Shown here piece by piece: positions 9,587-18,346 of a stretch of DNA of 64,000 bases. The stretch lies in the NCBI GenBank assembly GCA_039197065.1, contig JBCCUL010000002.1:124001-188000 (forward strand). Reading direction: 5' to 3'. The DNA is from JANQPX01 sp039197065. GTDB taxonomy: Bacteria > Pseudomonadota > Alphaproteobacteria > Geminicoccales > Geminicoccaceae. The translations under genes and the position numbers were made by a program. Every line of letters starts with the position of its first letter. Within the stretch, counting starts at the first letter, position 1. The notes under the pieces were generated by a model, which ran no database searches, had not been told where the DNA came from, and saw nothing but the letters and a program-made list of their open reading frames with translations.

Positions 9587-11635
9587 ATGATCACCGCCCC
9601 GTCCCGTGCGATTGCCCTATTCGGCACTGACGAGCCGGTGGCGGATGCCAAGACGTTGCGCGCAGGGCCGCTCACCGTTGACTTCGACAATGGCGCCCTT
9701 CGCTATATCAAGGTGGGCGGCAAGGAGGCGATCCGCAATATCGCCTTCGTGGTGCGCGATCAGAACTGGGGCACCTATAACCCGGTGCTGGAAAACCTGA
9801 AGATCGGCCAGGGGCCGAACGGCTTCGAGGTGAGTTTCGATGCGATCTGCAAGGACGCCGGTCAGGAGCTGCATTACAGCGCTCGGATCAAGGGCAAGTC
9901 CGACGGAACGCTGATTTTCGAGGGTACGGGGAAGGCGGTTACCGACTTCATGACCAACCGCACCGGCTTCGTCGTGCTGCATCCGGTGGACGGCGTGGCC
10001 GCCTGTCCGGTGGAGGTGGAGCGGGTCAATGGCTCGAAAGAAAACACGTCTTTTCCGGAACTTATCGATCCGATGTGTCCTTTCCAGGATGTTCGTGCGC
10101 TGACCCATGAGGTGGTGCCGGGGGTGAGGGTGACCTGCCGGATGGTGGGGGATGCGTTCGAAACGGAGGATCATCGGAACTGGAACGATGCGTCCTTCAA
10201 GACCTATGTGCGGCCGCTGGCCAAGCCCTGGCCCTACATGATCAAGGCGGGTGAGGTGACCGAGCAATCCGTGACGCTCAGCCTCTCCGGTGAGGCGCCG
10301 GCGGTGGTTGCCGGCAAGGGCATTCAGCCGGTGACGCTCAAGCTCGGTGACGAGGCTGGCGTGATGCCGGCGATCGGTCTCAGCCTGCCGCCTGAGCAGG
10401 ATCAGGCGATCCTGCAAACTATTGAACCTGTTAAGAAAATCGGTGCGCAGTTCTTTCTCTGTCCGTTCGATTCAAGGATTGCCGATGGCGCGCCGAAGGG
10501 CCTTGTCGGGCCGCGCGTTTCGACCTTTCCACTCGATGATCCGCGTCTCGATGGCCGAGGCGAGGTCATGGGGATGTTCAAGGCGATCTGCGAGGCGACC
10601 GGCGCTGAACTGGTGCTCGAAGCCGTGCTCGCCTGCCGCGACGGGGCAGGCGCCCCGAGTGCTGATGAAGACGTCATGCGTAAGGATCTGGAGGCCATTC
10701 GCAAGGCCGCCAAAGATGCCGATGTAATCTTCAGCCGGGTAGCTGTGTCGCCCTCATCCGACCTTAAATGCACGCTTCCCGGCAGCGTGTGGCCGCCATG
10801 CCCCGATGCCGTCGCAATATACGACGCCGCGCGTGCGGCTTTCCCCGGTGTGCCGCTCGGCGGCGGCATGTTCTCGTTTTTCACGGAATTGAACCGAAAA
10901 CGTCCCCCCTTCGAGGCGCTCGACTTCGTCTGTCACAGCAGTTGTCCGATCGTCCATGCCTCCGACGACATCACCGCGATGGAGAATCTGGAGGCGCTGC
11001 CGCATATCATCAAAAGCGTTCGCGCCTTCGCCGGCGATCTCCCTTACAGGGTCGGTCCGGGTACGATCGGTGCTCGCGACAACCCTTATGGGGCGACGGC
11101 GACGCCTAATCCGCAAAACAAGCGCCTGGCCCTTGCGCGCATGGACCCGCGTCAGCGGGGGTTGCTGGGCGCCGCCTGGAACCTTGGCTATGTCGCCCAT
11201 CTCGCGCGCGGTGGGGTCGAGGCGGTGACGCTGTCGGCGCCGGTCGGCGAATTCGGGGTTGTCTATGCGAAGACGGATTACGAACAGCCCTGGTTCGATC
11301 AACAGGGCGGCGGCGTCTATCCCGCCTATCATGTGATCCGCGGTCTCGCCGCCGGTGCCGGCAAGCCAATGATCGCCACCGAGCTTTCCAATGGAGCGAC
11401 GGTGCAGGCGGTTGCCTACAAGGATGGCGAGCGCGCCACCATCTGGATCGCCAATCTCACCGGCGAGCCTCAGGAGGTGATCATCGACGGCCTGTCTGGC
11501 AGCGGCCAGATCGTGAACCTGGATCTCGACACCTTCACCGCCGCTACCGCTGGCACGGATGAATTGGAGACTATCGAAGGACCGGTAGGCCATCTTAATC
11601 TCGGTGCCTATGGGGTAGTGTGTGTCTCTCTGTAG
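9587..11635 (+). CDS. apnL: D-apionate lactonase ApnL-like protein
   Basis: A 682-residue protein whose N-terminal region 'LRAGPLTVDFDNGALRYI', followed by 'RDQNWGTY', 'LTNRTGFVVLHP'-like and 'RNWNDASFKTYVRPL' segments, matches the pattern I know for D-apionate lactonase, which opens D-apionolactone in plant-derived apiose catabolism. No signal peptide is evident. The ATG at 9587 follows AGGGAG. It lies 25 bases after the acyl-CoA synthetase gene and may be co-transcribed with it, but no other apiose or apionate pathway gene is adjacent. That makes it an orphan here and leaves the substrate unproven. Confidence 0.8.
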   Translation: MITAPSRAIALFGTDEPVADAKTLRAGPLTVDFDNGALRYIKVGGKEAIRNIAFVVRDQNWGTYNPVLENLKIGQGPNGFEVSFDAICKDAGQELHYSARIKGKSDGTLIFEGTGKAVTDFMTNRTGFVVLHPVDGVAACPVEVERVNGSKENTSFPELIDPMCPFQDVRALTHEVVPGVRVTCRMVGDAFETEDHRNWNDASFKTYVRPLAKPWPYMIKAGEVTEQSVTLSLSGEAPAVVAGKGIQPVTLKLGDEAGVMPAIGLSLPPEQDQAILQTIEPVKKIGAQFFLCPFDSRIADGAPKGLVGPRVSTFPLDDPRLDGRGEVMGMFKAICEATGAELVLEAVLACRDGAGAPSADEDVMRKDLEAIRKAAKDADVIFSRVAVSPSSDLKCTLPGSVWPPCPDAVAIYDAARAAFPGVPLGGGMFSFFTELNRKRPPFEALDFVCHSSCPIVHASDDITAMENLEALPHIIKSVRAFAGDLPYRVGPGTIGARDNPYGATATPNPQNKRLALARMDPRQRGLLGAAWNLGYVAHLARGGVEAVTLSAPVGEFGVVYAKTDYEQPWFDQQGGGVYPAYHVIRGLAAGAGKPMIATELSNGATVQAVAYKDGERATIWIANLTGEPQEVIIDGLSGSGQIVNLDLDTFTAATAGTDELETIEGPVGHLNLGAYGVVCVSL

Positions 11636-11656
11636 CGGGGCGCCTGGATTGGGTCG

Positions 11657-13072
11657 TTAAAAGCGGATCCCGAACTGGGTCTGCCAGAACTCGTAGAGCT
11701 CCAGGGAGTTGTCGTCGCGGCCGTTGCTGTAGGCGATGGACAGCTGATAGTTCTCATTGCCGGGGAACAGAAAAGCCAAGGCCGCATCGAACTGATTGAT
11801 GTGCTCGAATGCGGTGTCGAGATTGTAGAGATAGCGATTGGCGATCTGGAGTTCGATCGGCCTGAACAGTCCGCCCGGCGCACCGCGAATTTGCATCGAT
11901 GCCTGATTGCCGAGCCGCAGGAACGTGCCCTCGCCGTCGAGATTGTCTTCGCCACCCTCATCGAAAACGCGGCCGGCATCGACGAGGAGGTCCAGTCCAA
12001 ACCTGAGTTCGACGGGACCGTAGACATTCGGAAAGCCGAGCGGAAAGCCTGCACTTTCGGCGAATGCCGGGGTCCAGCGGAATTTGAGCGTTCCGATTTG
12101 GCTATCGAAGTCGCTGTCCGTTTCGTAGATCGGCGTTAGGGCGAATTCGGATCTGAGCGGGCCCGGCCAGTTCAAGGTCACCGCCTGCTGAAAGCCTGCG
12201 CCTAGCGTGTCGATCTGCGTTTCATCGCCGCTGGTGACCCGCTCGGCCAAGAGAAAGGGCGTGAACGATGTCACGACATCATCACCACCTGCGACCTCGA
12301 AGGCGTAACCGGCCACGGCGTTGACCCTGTAGGCGGTCTCATCCTCGATGAGATCGCTCGTAATGCTGAGCTGCGCCGCCTTGACGGCTCCTAACGATGC
12401 CCGGCTCTTGCTCAGATTGTCGATGTCGCCGACCAGGCGGAAGCCACCTGGTCGATCGCCGTTCAGATGCCAGTAGGGCTCATCTTCCGGCTCGGCTCCG
12501 ATCGGTTCCGGCAAGGCGACGCAGCGGATGCGAAGGCTCCGCTCTCGACCGTCGATGAGATCGCGAGGCAGGAACGCGTTATTCGTCGCCGCCTGGCTGC
12601 TACCAGCCTCATCCAGTCGTTCAATGACGTAGCCCGGCCCGCCGCCGGCATCGGCGAACCGCCGAAGCTTGTCTCTCGCCGATGCGAGCGCTTCCTCTTC
12701 TTCGGCCGTGCATGTCGCCCTGCTCGATGAGCAATAATCGTCCTCGGTCAGCGCTCGGACTTTCTCGGCGATGAGCGTATTGCCGTCGCCATCGGTATCC
12801 AGCACCCGGTCACGAACCGGCTTTTCTCCGAGGAGCCATGTCACGATCGCATATGGCGGCACGGTATGTCGATCCGATGCCGGGTTGATATCGGGCCCTG
12901 CCTCTGCTGGCGAAACGTCCGAAGGTTCGGAAAAGAGCGGGCAAAGTTCCGCTTGGGGGAAAATGGGCTTTGACGGATCGGCAGACGCCACGGCGGGCAA
13001 AAGCGCTGGAAGCAGGGAGACCGCCCACCATGAGATGACGATGGTCCGGCGGCTTGGGAAAATCAAAGACAT
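11657..13072 (-). CDS. Secreted protein, probable outer-membrane beta-barrel
   Basis: A 471-residue protein with a classical signal peptide ending near 'VASA' at residue 31. The first half is polar and rich in acidic residues. From about residue 220 the sequence alternates like beta-barrel strands ('AYRVNAVAGYAFEV', 'SEFALTPIYET') and it ends in Phe, as many outer-membrane proteins do. I do not recognise a family. It is convergent with apnL, and its 5' end faces the toxin gene across 290 bases of AT-rich DNA. Whether it belongs functionally to the toxin or secretion locus cannot be told. Confidence 0.7.
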   Translation of the reverse strand: MSLIFPSRRTIVISWWAVSLLPALLPAVASADPSKPIFPQAELCPLFSEPSDVSPAEAGPDINPASDRHTVPPYAIVTWLLGEKPVRDRVLDTDGDGNTLIAEKVRALTEDDYCSSSRATCTAEEEEALASARDKLRRFADAGGGPGYVIERLDEAGSSQAATNNAFLPRDLIDGRERSLRIRCVALPEPIGAEPEDEPYWHLNGDRPGGFRLVGDIDNLSKSRASLGAVKAAQLSITSDLIEDETAYRVNAVAGYAFEVAGGDDVVTSFTPFLLAERVTSGDETQIDTLGAGFQQAVTLNWPGPLRSEFALTPIYETDSDFDSQIGTLKFRWTPAFAESAGFPLGFPNVYGPVELRFGLDLLVDAGRVFDEGGEDNLDGEGTFLRLGNQASMQIRGAPGGLFRPIELQIANRYLYNLDTAFEHINQFDAALAFLFPGNENYQLSIAYSNGRDDNSLELYEFWQTQFGIRF

Positions 13073-13364
13073 GGATCGATGACATCGGCGTTGTTTCAGG
13101 GATATCCGGGGATTGCTATGGCGCTAACAGCTGTCCCGAGGTTCCATTTCGCCTGATGCGAGATTATTCGTCCCATGCAGCCATGCGGTCGGCCTGGAGA
13201 TCATCATTCGACGATTTTTTTGGCGCTTAAGAAGTGATCTGAAGGTCTTCAAATCAATTAAAGCTCATCTTGACCGGTTTCAGTAACTTGCTAATTTTAC
13301 AAAAAATTCTTGAAAAATAATAAAGTCATTCGGCCTTGACGCCTGGATGACGGAGGAGCGTGTC
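13073..13364. promoter_or_regulatory. AT-rich divergent intergenic region before the ART toxin gene
   Basis: This region lies between the barrel-protein gene and the toxin gene, which are transcribed away from each other. Its right half (about 13200-13335) is clearly richer in A and T than the surrounding DNA, with A/T runs near 13290-13325. The promoters of both genes must be here, but no confident -35/-10 or activator box could be assigned. Confidence 0.5.
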
Positions 13365-14837
13365 ATGGATGGCCCGAGTGGTGGTGTCGGCGGTAGCAGC
13401 ACTGGTGGTTCGACGGGCGGTGGCCTGGGTTCGGCTGGAGCCTCGGACGGCGGCAACGCTGGGTCAGGGGCATCATCATCGGGCGGCTCGGAGTCGGGAT
13501 CTTCCTCGTCCGGTGGCGGTGGCGCTGATTCCGGTCGTTCTGCCGGCGCCGATTTCAGCCAAAGCGTCGCCGATGTCGAGAGCGGTCGGGATTCGGACAG
13601 CCACAATTCAAGCGACGACAGTAACAGCGCATCCAAGACATCGGACGGCTCCGACAAGAATGCCGGCGCTGCTGTGGCCTCATCCGGTGCGCCCACCCTC
13701 GATGCTGCGCCGCCGGCGACGGATGACGACGACAACCCTTCGGCAGCGTCGTCGAGCGCGCAGATGGACGAAGAGGCGCATTACAGCATCGATACCAGCA
13801 GCCTCAGCCGCAATACGCCGGCGGATCCGGGGCTGACGCCCGGTCAGAGCACGTCGCTTGCCCAAGGCGCTGCCGTCATGGACGGCTTCGCCTTCACGCC
13901 GGCCGACGCCGCACCGCCTGCCCATGACGACGCGGCCGAAGAGGAGGGTTTTGTCGATCGCGCCAAGGACGCGATTGTCGGCACCGCTGAGATGACCGGT
14001 GGAATCGTGGTTGGCGCTGCCGAAACGGCAGGTACTGCCGTGGTCGACACGGCCGAGATGGCTTGGGAGGGCGTCAAGGCGGTCAATGACTATGCTGGCG
14101 CGCTCCTGGACCTCGGTGTCGGCTGGACGGGTATCGATGCGTTCGAAGGCCATAGCCAGCGCCATGCCGAACGCTCTCAGGCGGTGGTCGATGCGGTCAC
14201 CTCACTGCCCGAGGTGCCTGGTCAGATCGCCGCATCGGTCGAGCAGGGTTGGGAGACCTTCGAGAACAACTGGGAGACCGGCAACTACTATGAGGCCGGC
14301 AGGCAGATCGGCGGCGTCGGCCTTGAGGTCGCGACCATCGCCGTGCCCGCTGCCAAGGCAGGATCGCTCAGCAGGATCAGCAGGGTCGATGACGTGACGC
14401 CGACACCGGGTGTCGTGACGCGCACCGGCGACGACTTGCCGGAAACCGTCTTCCGCGGCGACACCAGGTCACCTGACGAGATCTTCGGGCCGGGGTTCGA
14501 GCCGCGCGGCACGGCGACGGATCTTCATGACTATGCCGAGAACAACACGCCGAGCAACTTCGTCTCGACGTCCGTCGCAAGGGAAGAAGCGGAGACCTTT
14601 GCGACGCAATTTGGAAGCTCGGACGGCTATGTCTACGCCATCGACACCAATAGAACGGGCGGCATCGACGTGAACGCGACCCTGGGCGCCGACAGCCCTT
14701 ATCCTCATGAGCGCGAGATCGCCATACCCGGCGGTATTCCCGGAGACGCCATCAGAGGGGCGACGCCGATCAGCCGCGGCGGCGTCTATGGCGACTCTTC
14801 CATCCTCAATCCAGACTACTATTCTGGTCCGAGATAA
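13365..14837 (+). CDS. Large protein with C-terminal ADP-ribosyltransferase toxin domain
   Basis: A 490-residue protein. Residues 1-150 are low-complexity Gly/Ser/Asp. Residues 190-345 are Ala-rich, with a pre-toxin-like 'YYEAGRQIGGVGLE' segment. Residues ~360-490 form an R-S-E class mono-ADP-ribosyltransferase: 'VFRGDTR' with Arg364, 'STS' at 401-403 and 'HEREIAIPGGI' giving Glu449-x-Glu451. The two-glutamate turn is typical of arginine-modifying enzymes such as cholera toxin. The ATG at 13365 follows GGAGGAG, and an upstream ATG at 13347 lacks such a site. No Sec signal is seen. The adjacent type III locus and the disordered N-terminus suggest it may be a type III effector. The downstream gene looks like its immunity partner. 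Confidence 0.82.
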   Translation: MDGPSGGVGGSSTGGSTGGGLGSAGASDGGNAGSGASSSGGSESGSSSSGGGGADSGRSAGADFSQSVADVESGRDSDSHNSSDDSNSASKTSDGSDKNAGAAVASSGAPTLDAAPPATDDDDNPSAASSSAQMDEEAHYSIDTSSLSRNTPADPGLTPGQSTSLAQGAAVMDGFAFTPADAAPPAHDDAAEEEGFVDRAKDAIVGTAEMTGGIVVGAAETAGTAVVDTAEMAWEGVKAVNDYAGALLDLGVGWTGIDAFEGHSQRHAERSQAVVDAVTSLPEVPGQIAASVEQGWETFENNWETGNYYEAGRQIGGVGLEVATIAVPAAKAGSLSRISRVDDVTPTPGVVTRTGDDLPETVFRGDTRSPDEIFGPGFEPRGTATDLHDYAENNTPSNFVSTSVAREEAETFATQFGSSDGYVYAIDTNRTGGIDVNATLGADSPYPHEREIAIPGGIPGDAIRGATPISRGGVYGDSSILNPDYYSGPR

Positions 14838-14852
14838 TCGGAATCGAGGAGT

Positions 14853-15521
14853 ATGGCTGTCTTGGAGCTGAAAATCCTTCACGCGGACGGTTCGCTGGAA
14901 GCCGGCGAGTTCGAGCTCGGTCAGACATCGGACAGGCCACCGAACTGCCGGCTGACATTTCGCTCGCCACGGCGCGAGGCGTCGACATTCGAGAACAGCG
15001 ACTTCTTCGAGTGCCTGGTCGATTTTCGCCGGGTGATCGAGGGAGAAGGCGGCAAGGTTCTCTGCCATGGCGCCAGGCGCGATGTTTTTCCGTCACCCAT
15101 GCAGCGAAGGACGGCCGGTGGCCTGAAGGCCTATCATCAGCGCCTGGGCGAGAAGGCTCTGGAACAGGATCAGGTCGACACCTTCGCGGAGACTGAGGCC
15201 GCTCTCGTCGGCACGGTCGACGAGCAGCGCGCCTACAACGAGACGTGGCTGAGATCGCTTGGCTGGGAACAGTCGGGCGGCAAATGGTATATGACCGATG
15301 CCAGCAAGACACCGACCCCTGGAGAGATCGAGGAAGCCAAGCGCTTTCCGAACGGCAGCGTGAGCCGGATCGCCAGCGGATTCGATCCTGATGGCGCCGT
15401 TCCGATCGAGGCGATCGAGGGGGCGTGGCCGGTGGATGGCGAAGGGCGTATTGCCGGTAAATTCCTGAAGAACCCGCGCTATGATCCGAAGCTTGGTCAA
15501 GGCGACGCCAAGAAACATTAG
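14853..15521 (+). CDS. Probable immunity protein for the ART toxin
   Basis: A 222-residue soluble protein beginning 15 bases after the toxin stop, with GAGGAG before its ATG. Its middle part ('LCHGARRDVFPSPMQRR', 'GGLKAY', 'VGTVDEQRAYNETWLRSLGW') follows a pattern I associate with uncharacterised partners in polymorphic-toxin loci. The tail ('VPIEAIEGAWPVDGEGRI', then 'NPRYDP') is a second distinct segment. Position, tight spacing and absence of signal peptide or membrane helix fit a cytoplasmic antidote. A type III chaperone is the main alternative, but it is larger than class I chaperones. Immunity is an inference from context. Confidence 0.6.
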   Translation: MAVLELKILHADGSLEAGEFELGQTSDRPPNCRLTFRSPRREASTFENSDFFECLVDFRRVIEGEGGKVLCHGARRDVFPSPMQRRTAGGLKAYHQRLGEKALEQDQVDTFAETEAALVGTVDEQRAYNETWLRSLGWEQSGGKWYMTDASKTPTPGEIEEAKRFPNGSVSRIASGFDPDGAVPIEAIEGAWPVDGEGRIAGKFLKNPRYDPKLGQGDAKKH

Positions 15522-15618
15522 ATCGGATGTGATCAGGATCGGTTCTATGTCTTCGTTTCGCCATATGTCTTTATCGAGCAGTCTCTAAGATCGAAGCGCG
15601 GTTTCCTTCCCAGGCTCC

Positions 15619-15902
15619 AAGAAGCCTGCCACGCTCAATGTTCATCGATAGGCCATCGCGCCGCGTGGCCAATCGCGTCATTCCTTCGGGGCTTTAAGTC
15701 CTCGTTAACGTTTCCATGTCACGCTGTTTCGCGGTCCATGCGATCCTGGGACTCCGCCCGCCCGGTGGCTGCGTTGGGGCGAGGCTCGGAGTTCCAGGAT
15801 CGCATGGACCAGCAAGACGTTGGGGACGATATCTGGTGTCGGTTAAGGAAGGATGAATGCGGTGGGACTTCTGCACGTATTGGTCAGGACTCCGTGCGGC
15901 TG
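15619..15902 (+). repeat. ~285-bp repeat element, copy 1 (CtrA-like box plus long hairpin)
   Basis: First of three related copies in the window. It contains, in order, a variable 5' part, a TTAA-N7-TTAAC box at 15694-15709, and a long inverted repeat with arms 15733-15756 and 15787-15810 (24 bp, one G-T mismatch, 30-base loop). A conserved 3' segment with 'GGTTAAGGAAGGATGAATG' follows. A single-base length difference after that ATG relative to copy 2 argues against coding. Copy 2 follows after four bases. Confidence 0.85.
15694..15709 (+). promoter_or_regulatory. CtrA-like binding box in repeat copy 1
   Basis: TTAA-GTCCTCG-TTAAC is an exact match to the alphaproteobacterial CtrA full site TTAA-N7-TTAAC. 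It begins 39 bases before the left hairpin arm, a distance at which a transcript could start ahead of the hairpin. Binding is not shown. Confidence 0.6.
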
Positions 15903-15906
15903 TTAT

Positions 15907-16189
15907 AAGAAGCCCGCTACGCTGAGTTCTCATCGACAGGTCATCGCGCCGCGTAGCCAGTGGCGGCAATTCATCCGGCTCTTAAGTCTTGTTTAACATC
16001 TTCATGTCACGCTGTTTCGCGGTCCATGCGATCCTGGGACTCCGCCCGCCCGGTGGCTGCGTTGGGGCGAGGCTCGGAGTCCCAGGATCGCATGGACCAG
16101 CAAGACGTTGGGGACGATATCCGGTGTCGGTTAAAGAAGGATGAATGCGGTGGACTTCTGCACGTATCGGTCAGGACTCCGTGCGGTTG
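15907..16189 (+). repeat. ~285-bp repeat element, copy 2
   Basis: Tandem partner of copy 1 in the same orientation. The hairpin arms 16021-16044 and 16075-16098 are perfectly complementary over 24 bases. The central ~150 bases are nearly identical to copy 1, while the outer parts differ at many positions. Conservation of the box and stem against drift elsewhere suggests selection on structure. It ends about 190 bases before the sctU stop codon, with which it is convergent. Confidence 0.85.
15982..15997 (+). promoter_or_regulatory. CtrA-like binding box in repeat copy 2
   Basis: TTAA-GTCTTGT-TTAAC is again an exact TTAA-N7-TTAAC match. The seven spacer bases differ from copy 1 at several positions while the half-sites are kept, which is what selection for a binding site would give. 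It begins 39 bases before the left arm of the hairpin, as in copy 1. Confidence 0.6.
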
Positions 16190-16378
16190 GAGCTCTTTCT
16201 GATCGGGTAAAACACCCGATTGACGAGAGATGTGGCGAGACAAAAGGAAAGAGCGCCTATTCCGATCATGCTCGACCGGAAGTCGTTGTGGTACATGGGA
16301 CTCACCCGCGCGAAAAGCCTTCCATAAACAAAACGCCCGACGCCAGCGCCACGCTCTGGCAAGTCGCCCAAGTCATGG

Positions 16379-17434
16379 CTATGACTGGCCTGTCTGGATG
16401 AGGACGGCGGCGACCTGGTGGAAGTAGACCTGGTCGACGAATTCGCCGAGATTGCCGTTTTTGAGGAGGGCCTGGGTGAGTTCGGGTTCGTCGACGACGG
16501 GCAAATAGAGCTGGCGGGCCATGGCCACCAGCTGGACGGCGCGATCGTTTCGTCCCTTGCAGACCAGGGCCGGGACCGGGGTCTCGCCCTTGATGTAGCG
16601 AAGACCGACGACGGATGTCTGGCCATCGGCGATCAGCACGGTGGCGTTCTTGATGCCGATCGGCATGGTGGTGCCATCCGCGTATTCGCGCCGTTGGCGC
16701 ATGCGTTCCTGGCGGAGCATGGGATCGCCTTCCAGATCCTTCCGCTCGCGTTTGAACTCAGTTTTGGTCATGCGCATGTCACGGAGGAACAGCCAGCGCT
16801 GTACGCCGACGTCGAGCATGGCGAACAGAAGGAAGATGAGCGCGAAGGCGATGAACAGGGGCTTGACCAAGCTGCTGAAGGCGTAGGCGATGCATTCGGT
16901 GCCGCAGACGGGGCCTTTCACCAGCGTTTCGAGGCCGAACAGCACCAGGACGATCGCGGCCGCCGACAGGAGCACGGTCTTGAGGAGCGATTTCACCAGC
17001 TCGACGAAGTTCTTCAGGCTGAAAATGCGCTTGAAGCCGCTGACCGGGTTGATCTTTTCACCCTTCGGCTTGATCGGCTCGGTGGAGAAGATGAAGCCCC
17101 TCATGACGGCGACATTGGTGAGGATGCTGACCAGGATGATGATCACGATCAGCGGCATGACGATCAGGACGGAAAGCTCGAAGGACTGGCGCCAGATGCG
17201 GTCGACCGCCTGCATGAAGGGCATGTCGTAGGTGTCGGTCGGCAGGATCAGGAGGGTGGCGAGGTTGGTCTGAATGCTTTCCCAGGCGAGCCAGACATAG
17301 GCGAGGATCGCGACCGTGCCCATGCCGATCACCATGTCGTTGCTCTGCGACACCTGGCCTTTCTTGCGGGAGTCGCGCAGCTTCTTCTCGGAAGCCGGTA
17401 AGGATTTTTCTTCGGACTGGTCTTTGCCGCTCAT
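16379..17434 (-). CDS. sctU: Type III export apparatus switch protein SctU, lacking the NPTH motif
   Basis: A 351-residue member of the FlhB/SctU family: a basic N-terminus, four hydrophobic segments within residues ~38-215, the linker 'EFKRERKDLEGDP', and a complete C-terminal cytoplasmic domain ('GLRYIKGETPVP', 'LPVVDEPELTQAL'). Family members cleave themselves at Asn-Pro-Thr-His. Here the aligned positions 270-273 (bases 16616-16627) read Asp-Gly-Gln-Thr, so self-cleavage by the known mechanism is not possible. It is the last gene of the leftward arm and its start overlaps the sctT stop. Confidence 0.95.
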   Translation of the reverse strand: MSGKDQSEEKSLPASEKKLRDSRKKGQVSQSNDMVIGMGTVAILAYVWLAWESIQTNLATLLILPTDTYDMPFMQAVDRIWRQSFELSVLIVMPLIVIIILVSILTNVAVMRGFIFSTEPIKPKGEKINPVSGFKRIFSLKNFVELVKSLLKTVLLSAAAIVLVLFGLETLVKGPVCGTECIAYAFSSLVKPLFIAFALIFLLFAMLDVGVQRWLFLRDMRMTKTEFKRERKDLEGDPMLRQERMRQRREYADGTTMPIGIKNATVLIADGQTSVVGLRYIKGETPVPALVCKGRNDRAVQLVAMARQLYLPVVDEPELTQALLKNGNLGEFVDQVYFHQVAAVLIQTGQS

Positions 17435-18258
17435 CGGATCATCCGCCTGAACTGTTCGGTGATGTCATAAAGCGGGGTGAAGGCGTCGCCGATATAGTCG
17501 AAGATGAACACCGCATAGAGCGGCATCATCGCGACGAAAATCGCGCTTTTCACGCCCATGGACAGGACGAACACGTTGAGCTGCGGCGCAAAGCGGGTGA
17601 TCGCGGCGAGCACGGCATCGCCCAGGAACATGGCGATCATAACCGGGCCTGCGATCACGAAGGCGAGGCGCATGACCTGGTCGATCAGCTTGAACATGCC
17701 GATCCCGCTCTCCAGCGAGAGCTTGGGCGTGAAGTCGAAGAGCGGCCAGATCTGGTAGGTCTGATAGAGCGTTTCGATCACGATCATCATGCCGTCGACC
17801 ATGAAGAACATGGTGATCATGGTCAGCACCAGGAAGGTGCCGGTGACCGAGGCTTCGGCGGTCTGGCTCGGATCGGAGATGGTGGCGCCCATCAGGCCGC
17901 GCTGGAAATCGATGACGTCGCCTGCACTCTCGATGCCCCAGAACGGGATGCCGAAGGCGAAGCCAAGGAGGAAGCCGACGAAGCCCTCCTTCAGGACAAT
18001 ACCCATCAGCACCAGCATGTTGGGCGGGCCGTAGCTGTTCATCTGTTCCAGGACATAGGGAAAGAGCGGCAGCGCGATCGCGATTGCCACGCCGGCTCTG
18101 AGCACGCCGGTGATGCCGGTGCGCACGAAGACCGGGAGGATGATCAGCATGCCCGTGACCCGCGCCATGCCGAGCGTCATCGCGACCATGAAACTGAACG
18201 CGACGGTGATCAGCTCTTCGAAGGGGGCATTGAAGTCGAGCATATGTGGTGTGACCAC
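17431..18258 (-). CDS. sctT: Type III export apparatus protein SctT
   Basis: A 275-residue inner-membrane protein of the FliR/SctT family, part of the core export gate with SctR and SctS. Six or so hydrophobic segments, the early 'ARVTGMLIILPVF' and the 'FWGIESAGDVIDFQRG' segment are family hallmarks. The listed start is a GTG; an ATG five codons later (18243) is equally plausible. Its last four bases overlap the sctU start. Confidence 0.95.
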   Translation of the reverse strand: MVTPHMLDFNAPFEELITVAFSFMVAMTLGMARVTGMLIILPVFVRTGITGVLRAGVAIAIALPLFPYVLEQMNSYGPPNMLVLMGIVLKEGFVGFLLGFAFGIPFWGIESAGDVIDFQRGLMGATISDPSQTAEASVTGTFLVLTMITMFFMVDGMMIVIETLYQTYQIWPLFDFTPKLSLESGIGMFKLIDQVMRLAFVIAGPVMIAMFLGDAVLAAITRFAPQLNVFVLSMGVKSAIFVAMMPLYAVFIFDYIGDAFTPLYDITEQFRRMIR

Positions 18259-18346
18259 CTCATTGGGTTTCGGCCGTCGTCACAGAAGGTGCCGGGATGA
18301 TCGACGGTAAGCGGTTTCTTGTCGGGGGTTCTCCGAGCTTGGCTGA

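Noticed and set aside
15619..16189. CRISPR array or insertion sequence in the repeat region
   Set aside because: Only two long copies without regular spacers, no cas genes, no transposase and no terminal inverted repeats of an IS.
15694..16401. Short reading frames within the tandem repeat elements
   Set aside because: A one-base length difference between copies shifts the frame, and the copies encode unrelated peptides, so coding is unlikely.
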